NCBI GenBank assembly: GCA_031552315.1
Contig: JAVBMP010000009.1
Coordinates: 1 to 28,362 of the forward strand
Length of the DNA: 28,362 nt
Reading direction: 5' to 3'
Origin: JAVBMP01 sp031552315
Lineage (GTDB): Bacteria; Desulfobacterota; Desulfovibrionia; Desulfovibrionales; Desulfovibrionaceae
A model generated the notes under the pieces. That model saw only the letters and a program-made list of their open reading frames with translations. It was not told the DNA's origin and did not search any database. How positions within the stretch are numbered: position 1 is the first letter of the stretch; each line of letters starts with the position of its first letter. Of this stretch, positions 22,184 to 28,362 are shown piece after piece. Position numbers and translations under genes: made by a program.

Positions 22184-25016
22184 TTTTTTTGTACTTTTTT
22201 CGCGCAACAGCCTTGACGGCTTCAACCAGGGGCAGAGGGGTCAGCGAAAGCGCGGCCACCCACAGCCATTGCGTGGCGTCAAGCTTTACAAGGTGGAAAA
22301 TGCCATGCAGTTCCGGCAGGTTCAGCGCCACAAACATCAGCAGCATTACTATGCCCAGGGCCTGAAGCAGGAATTTGTTTTTGAACATGCCTTCAAAGGC
22401 GCTGCGCAAAGGCGAGCGCACATTGAGCGCATGGGCCACTTGTGAAAAGGCCAGCACCGCAAAGGTCATGGTCTGCCCGGTGGCGATATCTGTTTGCAGG
22501 CCAATGCGGAAGGCCGTCAGGGCAAGCGCGGCTATCATTATGCCTTGCAGGATGATGCGCAAAAAGAATGCCCCTTGCAAAATGCCCTTGCCGGCATCCA
22601 CGGGCTTGCGTTGCATGATGTCCCGCGCGGCCGGGTCAACGCTTAGCGCCAGGGCGGGCAGGCTGTCTGTGACCAGATTGATCCAAAGAATTTGCACGGG
22701 CAGAAGGGGCGTGGCCCAACCGGCCATGATGGCCGTGAAAATGACCAAAACTTCCCCAATATTGGTGGAAACAAGAAATTGCACGGCCTTCAGGATATTG
22801 TCATAAATGCGGCGGCCTTCACCCACGGCGGTAACAATGGTGGCAAAGTTGTCGTCCGCAAGCACTATGTCGGCGGCCTCGCGGGAAACGTCGGTGCCGG
22901 TAATGCCCATTGCCACGCCTATGTCGGCCAGTTTCAGGGCGGGCGCATCGTTTACGCCGTCGCCGGTCATGGCTACCACCGCACCCCGGCGCTGAAAGGC
23001 CCGGACTATTCTTACCTTGTGTTCCGGCGCCACGCGCGCGAAAACCGCTGTTTTGGGCACCGCCGCCTCAAGTTCTTCATCCGTTGCCGCTTCCAGTTCC
23101 GCGCCGGTCATGGCGCTGTCGCCGGGTTGGGCTATGCCCAGCTGCCGCGCAATGGCAAGCGCCGTAGCCATATGGTCGCCGGTAATCATCACAGGCCGTA
23201 TGCCGGCCGCGCGGCATACGGCTACCGCATTTTTCGCCTCCTCACGGGGCGGGTCTGTCATTCCTATAAGCCCGCAAAAAACAAGGTCTTGCTCCATGGC
23301 TTCGCTTGTCATGGGCCAAGGCATTGCGCCCGGCCGCATCGCGCCCGGCTGCGCTCCGCCCAAACCCATTGTGCCAGAACCTGTTTTGTCCGGCGGCATT
23401 TCACCGGGCTGCACTTCGCCCGAACCCATTTTGCCTGAATCCATTTCGTTTGGCCGCATTATTTCATTCGGCATGCCGTCCGGCCGCAGTTCATTCAGGG
23501 GGCGGTACGCGGCTGCCAGCACGCGCAGGGCGTCTGCGGCCATGCGCAGGTTTTGCTGCCGTATCATGTTCCGGGCGCTTTCATCCAGCGGGCGCGTGCC
23601 GTCCGGCAGCAAGATGCGCGCGCAACGGGCCAGCACCTCGTCCGTGCCACCTTTCACATGCAAAACAAGCTTGCCGTCCCCGTCTCGGTTCAGGGTGCTC
23701 ATCATCTTGCGTTCTGAATCAAAAGGAATTTCGGCCAGGCGCGGGTATTTTCGCTCCAGCTCGTTCTTGTCCAGGCCCACGGCCCGGCCCAGTTCCAGCA
23801 GGGCGGTTTCTGTAGGGTCGCCGGTGGCGGTTCCTTCCGCGTTTTCAGGTAGAGTGGGCAGCGTGGGGAGGGCGGGCAGGGTCGCGTTGTTTGCCAGAAT
23901 GGCCGTAAGCAGCAGGGCCTTTTGCGTGTCGTCCGCGACAGACGGCACCCCGCTTGGGGTGTTGCCGGTAAAAAGCGCTGTCACGCGCATTCTGTTTTGG
24001 GTAAGGGTGCCTGTTTTGTCAGAGCAGATAACCGTTGTGCTGCCCAGGGCCTCTACAGAAGGGAGGTTGCGGACAATGGCGTTTTTTTCCGCCAGGCGCT
24101 GCATGCCCAGGGCCAGCACCATGGTTGAAACAGCAGGAAGCCCTTCCGGTATGGCGGCAACGGCCAGGCTTACGGCAATCATGAACATGCCCGCCACTTC
24201 GCGGCCTTGCAGATAGCCGGCGGCAAAAATACAAAGGCATACGCCTATCGCCGCAAAGCCAAGATACCTGCCAAGCTGGTTCAGCTTGTTTTGCATGGGG
24301 CTTTTTGTTTCCGGCACGGCTTGAAGAAGACCGGCTATCTTGCCGGTTTCCGTGCGCATGCCGGTTGCCGTAACTATGCCCCGGCCCCGGCCATAGCTGA
24401 CAATGCTGGAAGAAAAGGCCATGTTTTCCCGGTCGCCAAGCAGGGTTTTTTCCGGCAGGGGGGCTGTGCGTTTTTCTTCCGGGAAGGATTCTCCGGTAAG
24501 GGCGGATTCCTGAATTTTCAGGTTTACGGCCTCTGTCAGGCGCATGTCCGCCGGGATCAGGTCACCGGCCTCTATAACAACCAGGTCGCCCGGCGTCAGG
24601 CTGTCCACATCAACAAGCAAAACCTGCCCGCCGCGCACAACCCTGCAATGCGGCGCGGACATCTTTTCCAGCGCGGCAAGCGCGTTTTCAGCCTTTGCTT
24701 CCTGAATTGTGCCTATGCAGGCATTGATAATGACAATGGCAAGGATGATAAAGGCGTCTGTAAGGCCTTCACCTTCAATGTGGCCGGTAATTCCTGAAAT
24801 GACGGCGGCTGCCAGCAGAATTAAAATTATAAGGTTTTTGAACTGGTCTGCGAATTTGGCCAGCAAACCACGCTTGCGCTTGCCCGTGAGCCTGTTGGGG
24901 CCATGCGCGGCAAGGCGCGTTGCCGCTTCGGCGGGGTCAAGGCCGTTTAACGCGTCTGTTTGGAAAGAGGCTTCCACCTCTTGGACGGAAAGCGCCCAAT
25001 ATGCTTGAGTTGACAT
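22170..25016 (-). CDS. P2A-type calcium-transporting ATPase
   Basis: This 948-aa P-type ATPase pumps calcium out of the cytoplasm at the cost of ATP. The actuator loop has TGES (residues 174-177), the phosphorylation site is CSDKTGTLT with D333, and the hinge is MTGDGVNDAPALKLADIGVAMG (683-704). Calcium-site residues of SERCA are present: IPEGL in M4, STNIGEV in M5 and NLVTDSLPALAL in M6, which separates it from Na/K or heavy-metal pumps. An unusual low-complexity insert (about 508-575, Met/Pro/Gly-rich five-residue repeats) sits between the nucleotide-binding and phosphorylation domains. ATG at 25016 with a weak AGGG. It is alone on its strand, between MITE copies 4 and 5. Its last three codons and stop come from the 59-bp palindrome. 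Confidence 0.95.
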   Translation of the reverse strand: MSTQAYWALSVQEVEASFQTDALNGLDPAEAATRLAAHGPNRLTGKRKRGLLAKFADQFKNLIILILLAAAVISGITGHIEGEGLTDAFIILAIVIINACIGTIQEAKAENALAALEKMSAPHCRVVRGGQVLLVDVDSLTPGDLVVIEAGDLIPADMRLTEAVNLKIQESALTGESFPEEKRTAPLPEKTLLGDRENMAFSSSIVSYGRGRGIVTATGMRTETGKIAGLLQAVPETKSPMQNKLNQLGRYLGFAAIGVCLCIFAAGYLQGREVAGMFMIAVSLAVAAIPEGLPAVSTMVLALGMQRLAEKNAIVRNLPSVEALGSTTVICSDKTGTLTQNRMRVTALFTGNTPSGVPSVADDTQKALLLTAILANNATLPALPTLPTLPENAEGTATGDPTETALLELGRAVGLDKNELERKYPRLAEIPFDSERKMMSTLNRDGDGKLVLHVKGGTDEVLARCARILLPDGTRPLDESARNMIRQQNLRMAADALRVLAAAYRPLNELRPDGMPNEIMRPNEMDSGKMGSGEVQPGEMPPDKTGSGTMGLGGAQPGAMRPGAMPWPMTSEAMEQDLVFCGLIGMTDPPREEAKNAVAVCRAAGIRPVMITGDHMATALAIARQLGIAQPGDSAMTGAELEAATDEELEAAVPKTAVFARVAPEHKVRIVRAFQRRGAVVAMTGDGVNDAPALKLADIGVAMGITGTDVSREAADIVLADDNFATIVTAVGEGRRIYDNILKAVQFLVSTNIGEVLVIFTAIMAGWATPLLPVQILWINLVTDSLPALALSVDPAARDIMQRKPVDAGKGILQGAFFLRIILQGIMIAALALTAFRIGLQTDIATGQTMTFAVLAFSQVAHALNVRSPLRSAFEGMFKNKFLLQALGIVMLLMFVALNLPELHGIFHLVKLDATQWLWVAALSLTPLPLVEAVKAVARKKYKKTIAQ
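23320..23490 (-). repeat. Degenerate 15-bp coding repeats in calcium ATPase
   Basis: About ten 15-bp units, often ending GCATT or CCATT, encode five-residue repeats such as PGEMP, PGAMR and PNEMD. They form the insert near residues 510-570. Units are diverged, so this array looks older than the others. Confidence 0.75.
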
Positions 25017-25096
25017 AACAGCCCTGCCGGGGTTTCCAAAGGCAGCCGTTTTACAATGGCCCTTTTCAATTTTACACCCGAAAACTGACGAGGGGC

Positions 25097-25155
25097 CGCG
25101 GGGAAATCATTTCCCCGCGCGGGGTTAAGGGGCGGAGCCCCTTATCGCCGAAGGC
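25097..25155 (+). repeat. GGGGAAAT-centred palindrome family, copy 3 (two hairpins)
   Basis: CGCGGGGAAAT (25097-25107) and ATTTCCCCGCG (25109-25119) form a perfect inverted repeat. AAGGGGC-GGA-GCCCCTT (25127-25143) follows. This matches the minus-strand order at 4482-4538, including the CGCC and AAGGC after the second hairpin. Confidence 0.78.
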
Positions 25156-25170
25156 CTTCCCAACCGGAAT

Positions 25171-25326
25171 GCGGCCATTGCACAATGGCCTTTTTGCCCT
25201 TTTACTGCGTCGTGCTTCGTCCCGCGCGAAGGTCATATATGCTTGAATATACTCCCTCCGCACGGAACCTACGGGATAGGGGCACTCCTTGTAAAAGAAC
25301 AAAAATTCTCATTGTGCAACGGCCTC
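25171..25326 (+). mobile_element. MITE-like element, copy 5 (156 bp)
   Basis: The ends are GCGGCCATTGCACAAT and ATTGTGCAACGGCCTC, flanked by GAAT at 25167-25170 and GAAT at 25327-25330. It has one extra base relative to copy 3 (CGGAACCTACGGG). The perfect hairpin plus T5 (25172-25195) is present, but no plus-strand gene lies upstream. It sits between the divergent ATPase and mreD genes. Confidence 0.92.
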
Positions 25327-25414
25327 GAATGGGCGCCGAATTTTTTGTTAAACCCGGTCAGGCGTGAGAAGCAGACAATCCGTCTGGCCGGAATCAGGAT
25401 AGGTTGCGGGAACA

Positions 25415-25876
25415 ATGCTGTGGCATGATGTGCGCTGGTGGCTGCTTTATGGCATTTTGGCCATATGGTTGCAAAGTTTTTTGCCGGGTGTGGATATTTT
25501 TGCCCTTGGCTTTTTGTTGCTTTTGCAGTCCGGCAAATGGCGCCAGGCCACGCTGTGGGGCATTTTGGCCGTGCTGGTGCAGGAAGGCACGGGTTCTGCC
25601 GTGTTCGGCTTTTCCATTATCTGGTATTTTTTCATTGTATGTTGCTATGTTGTCGGGTGCGGCATTTTTGTGGCGGACAACCGCATCTTTATTTTCCTGC
25701 TTTCCGCCATGCTGGGCGCGGGCAGAGCCTTTTTGGCCATTGGCATGTACCGCATCAACGAGGCCCAGCCGCCAATGGACCGCATAATTTTTGAAGCCGT
25801 GGAGCAAGGCCTTTGCATTTTCTTGCTCTGGGGTTTGTTCTCTTACCTTTCCAACAGGTTTTCCAATGCGCATTGA
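25415..25876 (+). CDS. mreD: MreD-like rod shape-determining membrane protein
   Basis: MreD is an inner-membrane part of the elongasome that directs side-wall peptidoglycan synthesis with MreB, MreC, PBP2 and RodA. The 153-aa protein is almost wholly hydrophobic, with about four to five membrane helices (IFALGFLLLLQSG; TLWGILAVLV; FSIIWYFFIVCCYVVGCGIFV; LFLLWGLFSYL), and has the size and position of MreD. Sequence conservation in this family is low, so the call rests mostly on context: it directly precedes mrdA, overlapping it by 11 bases. The ATG at 25415 has GCGGGA upstream. mreB and mreC are not in the window. Confidence 0.72.
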   Translation: MLWHDVRWWLLYGILAIWLQSFLPGVDIFALGFLLLLQSGKWRQATLWGILAVLVQEGTGSAVFGFSIIWYFFIVCCYVVGCGIFVADNRIFIFLLSAMLGAGRAFLAIGMYRINEAQPPMDRIIFEAVEQGLCIFLLWGLFSYLSNRFSNAH

Positions 25877-27818
25877 GCTGGAGCCGGAAGGCTACCAACC
25901 GCCGGCCTGGGGGCTTTTATTGTTGCAGGGTCTTGTCGCCCTGTTCTTTTGCGTTTTTATCCTGCGCTTCTGGTACCTGCAAATTATGCGCGGTGAAGAA
26001 TTTTACCGCCAGGCCCAGGTGAACCGGAACAGAAAAAGCACCATCCCCGCAACCCGCGGCCTTATTCTTGACCACGCCGGGCAACTGCTGGCGGAAAACA
26101 GCCCTGCATACGGCATAGCCATAACACGTGAAGATTGTTCAGATATTCCCGGGACTCTGGCCGCCGTCAGTTCATGGACAGCCCTGCCGCTGGAACTTTT
26201 GCAGCACCGCTATGAACAGGGCCGAGCCAATGTAAAGGCCTTTGAACCGCAACTGCTGGTTTCAGACGTCAGCTTTGAACAGCTTTCACGCATTGAAGGG
26301 GAATTGCCGCTTTGGCCGGGCCTTTCCATTGTCACCCGCCAACGCCGCTATTATGGGCAGGGTTACCTTTTCGCCCACACCCTGGGCTATGTGGCGGAAG
26401 CCAACAGCGATGAAATTGCCGCCAGCAACGCCCTGTTTGACCTGGAAGAATTTCTTGATGAACAAAATATCGTGCGCATCCCGCCAGATGACCTCAAGCC
26501 GCCCCTGTCTTTGGGGGATACCGTGGGCAAGCAGGGGTTGGAACTGGTTTATGAAAAACAGTTGCGCGGGCGCAAGGGTTTGTATTTTATGGAGGTTGAC
26601 GCCAAAAACCGCCAGATAAACCGTAACCAGCAAGAGGCCCCCTTTGGCGGGAACAATCTGGTGCTTTCCCTTGACCTTGAAATGCAAAAGGCCGCCGCCG
26701 CCGCCATGGGGGAGGAAGCCGGCTCCGTAGTGGTCATGGAACCGGAAAGCGGCAAGATACGCGCCCTGGTGACCAAGCCCGGCTACGATAACAACGCCTT
26801 CACCGGGCGCATTTCCACCAAGGACTGGCAGGAATTGCGCGACAACCCGCGCCGCCCTATGCACAACCGCACCATTCAAAGCGCCTATCCGCCCGGTTCC
26901 ATCTGGAAGCTGGCCATGGCCGGGCTTATTCTGAGCGAAGGCATAAGCCCGTCAGAATCGGTCTATTGCCCAGGTTTTGTGAAGCTTGGCAACCAGACCT
27001 TCCGCTGCTGGAGTTCCGGCGGGCACGGCAGCGTCAACCTGAAGCAGTCTTTGGTGCATTCATGCGACGTTTATTACTACACCATGGGTGAACGCATCGG
27101 CATAGATAAAATTGAAAAGTTTACCAAGGCCTGCGGCTTTGGCGAACGCACCGGCATAGACCTGCCCTATGAACGCAGCGGCCAGGTGCCGGGCAGAAGG
27201 CGCGGCCGCGCCTGGCAAAAGGGGGAAACCCTCAATACCTCCATAGGGCAGGGGGCCACGCTGGTAACCCCGGTGCAGATGGCGGTGTTTGTTTCCGCCC
27301 TGCTGAACGGCGGGCACCTGCTTAAACCCTCATTGATCGAAAACGAGCCGAAGCAGGAAAACGGGCTTTTGCCCATGACGGCGGAAATTCGCAACACCAT
27401 TGTGGAAGGCATGCGCCACACGGTGGAAGACCAGGGCGGTACAGCCAAACGCCTGTTGCGCCCGGATGCCGTAATGGGCGGCAAAACCGGCACGGCCCAA
27501 GTGGTGCGCATTGGCGAACACAGGCTGAAGTCCCACCAAATGGCCTATGAACACCGCGACCATGCCTGGATGGCATCCTGGGGCATGAAAGGCGATAAAA
27601 AATATGTGGTTATAGTAATGGTGGAACATGGCGGCGGCGGCAGTTCCACAGCCGGGCCGGTGTGCAAGGCCGTTTATGACCACCTTTTCGGCGCGCCGCA
27701 AAACCCTGTGGCGGAAAGTCCGGCCCAGCAGCTGGAAGCCCCCGCCCGCGCGGAAGACCTGGAAGGAGAAGCGGCCATTGCCGCCGCGGAACGCTGGATG
27801 GAAGGCAATGTACAATAA
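25866..27818 (+). CDS. mrdA: Penicillin-binding protein 2, elongasome transpeptidase
   Basis: PBP2 crosslinks peptidoglycan strands made by RodA during cell elongation. The 650-aa protein has one N-terminal membrane anchor (residues 16-36, GLLLLQGLVALFFCVFILRF), the pedestal domain with IPATRGLILDHAGQLLAEN, and the transpeptidase domain with S345-I-W-K348 (YPPGSIWK), S399-C-D and K540-T-G (GGKTGTAQV). These are the three active-site motifs of PBP2. HAWMASWG and YVVIVMVEHGGGG near the end are also typical. The start at 25866 (MRIELEPEGY) is chosen because it precedes the anchor closely and overlaps mreD by 11 bases; an upstream in-frame ATG at 25791 lies inside mreD. AGG lies nine bases upstream. 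Confidence 0.95.
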   Translation: MRIELEPEGYQPPAWGLLLLQGLVALFFCVFILRFWYLQIMRGEEFYRQAQVNRNRKSTIPATRGLILDHAGQLLAENSPAYGIAITREDCSDIPGTLAAVSSWTALPLELLQHRYEQGRANVKAFEPQLLVSDVSFEQLSRIEGELPLWPGLSIVTRQRRYYGQGYLFAHTLGYVAEANSDEIAASNALFDLEEFLDEQNIVRIPPDDLKPPLSLGDTVGKQGLELVYEKQLRGRKGLYFMEVDAKNRQINRNQQEAPFGGNNLVLSLDLEMQKAAAAAMGEEAGSVVVMEPESGKIRALVTKPGYDNNAFTGRISTKDWQELRDNPRRPMHNRTIQSAYPPGSIWKLAMAGLILSEGISPSESVYCPGFVKLGNQTFRCWSSGGHGSVNLKQSLVHSCDVYYYTMGERIGIDKIEKFTKACGFGERTGIDLPYERSGQVPGRRRGRAWQKGETLNTSIGQGATLVTPVQMAVFVSALLNGGHLLKPSLIENEPKQENGLLPMTAEIRNTIVEGMRHTVEDQGGTAKRLLRPDAVMGGKTGTAQVVRIGEHRLKSHQMAYEHRDHAWMASWGMKGDKKYVVIVMVEHGGGGSSTAGPVCKAVYDHLFGAPQNPVAESPAQQLEAPARAEDLEGEAAIAAAERWMEGNVQ

Positions 27819-28362
27819 TAACAACGGTATAAACCTGAAGGTGATAGCAAGGGCCAACTGGTGGCTGTTGTTGCTTATGTTCCTGCTTTTCGGCATTGGG
27901 CTTGTAAACCTGTATTCGGCCTGCGCGGTGCGGCTGGAAGGCGGGTTTAACATATCATCTGAATATAAAAAACAAATTCTGTGGGGCCTTTGCAGCCTTG
28001 TGCCTTTGGTAATTTGCATATTTCTTGATTACCGCCACCTTAGAAGCCTGGCCTGGCCGTTTTTCATCCTCACCCTTGGCCTGCTGGTGCTGGTGCTGTT
28101 CACCGGCAAGGTGGCCGGCGGGGCCCAGCGCTGGATCCCCCTTGGCTTCTTCAACCTGCAACCCAGCGAACTTGCCAAGGCGTCCACACTCATCCTGGCC
28201 GCCCTGGCCCTTTCCAACGGCAAGGATTCGCTGGGTTGGCTGGGCATCTTCAAATATGCCCTGATCGGGCTGATTCCGGCCAGCCTTACGCTTATTCAGC
28301 CGGACTTGGGCACCAGCCTGAACATACTGCTGATTCTTGGCGGCATGATACTTTACCGGGGC
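27808..28362 (+). CDS. rodA: RodA SEDS glycosyltransferase (3' end beyond window)
   Basis: RodA is the SEDS-family enzyme that polymerises lipid II into glycan strands, paired with PBP2. The window holds the first 185 residues, and the frame is open to the last base. Visible marks are an early membrane helix (WWLLLLMFLLFGIGLVNLYS), GGAQRWIPLGFFNLQPSELAK, the conserved SEDS loop, and LTLIQPDLGTSLNILL. About five membrane helices fit the part seen; the full protein should be about 370 aa. GGAAGG lies just upstream of the ATG at 27808. It overlaps mrdA by 11 bases, the same overlap as mreD and mrdA, so the three are probably co-translated. Confidence 0.93.
   Translation, partial: MYNNNNGINLKVIARANWWLLLLMFLLFGIGLVNLYSACAVRLEGGFNISSEYKKQILWGLCSLVPLVICIFLDYRHLRSLAWPFFILTLGLLVLVLFTGKVAGGAQRWIPLGFFNLQPSELAKASTLILAALALSNGKDSLGWLGIFKYALIGLIPASLTLIQPDLGTSLNILLILGGMILYRG

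Larger units (their letters stand above)
25017..25414. other. Intergenic region upstream of mreD and the calcium ATPase
   Basis: This 398-bp gap separates two divergent genes and must hold both promoters. It contains the third GGGGAAAT palindrome (25097-25155) and MITE copy 5 (25171-25326). The last 88 bp before mreD hold no clear promoter that I can assign. No coding frame with recognisable content is seen. Confidence 0.6.

Overview
The window reads as chromosomal DNA of a GC-rich (roughly 60% by eye) Gram-negative, strictly or facultatively anaerobic bacterium, most likely a Desulfovibrio-type member of Desulfobacterota. This placement is inference from gene content: dnaX-ybaB-recR together with hypC, a TamA/TamB pair, an alkylsulfatase-like hydrolase and a bacterial ferredoxin-fold protein of anaerobes. 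No rRNA, tRNA or CRISPR array was seen.

Layout. (1) 1-1238: a small accessory cassette with a secreted SNase-family nuclease and a divergent XRE regulator, bracketed by two inverted copies of a 155-bp MITE-like element. (2) 1250-10502, minus strand: a long housekeeping run, transcribed right to left: YgjP-like metalloprotease, dnaX, ybaB, recR, rfaE2, hypC, trmH, ruvA, ruvB and a ModF-like double ABC ATPase. (3) 10640-19202, plus strand: a VKOR/thioredoxin-like membrane protein, then tamA (a predicted lipoprotein) and tamB. (4) 19201-22107: an alkylsulfatase-like MBL hydrolase, a dense hairpin array, and a ferredoxin-domain protein, bracketed by two direct MITE copies. (5) 22125-25016, minus strand: a P2A-type calcium ATPase. 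(6) 25415 to the end, plus strand: mreD-mrdA-rodA, with rodA cut by the window edge.

The most unusual content is the non-coding repeat layer. Five MITE-like copies (14-16 bp terminal inverted repeats, 4-5 bp target duplications) each carry a terminator-like hairpin plus T-run at one end. In four of five copies that end faces the 3' end of the neighbouring gene. One copy sits inside the tamB stop codon and recreates a stop. Three more structured repeat families occur: a two-copy element whose stem shows paired compensatory changes, a GGGGAAAT-centred palindrome family, and a 230-bp array of five hairpins before the ferredoxin gene.

Within genes, dnaX carries a run of nine A residues where slippage in either direction gives an almost immediate stop, which predicts a short gamma-like clamp-loader subunit. 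Many otherwise conserved proteins here (ABC ATPase, DnaX, TamA, TamB, Ca-ATPase) contain in-frame minisatellites with 9-, 12-, 15-, 18- or 36-bp units placed in linkers or loops.
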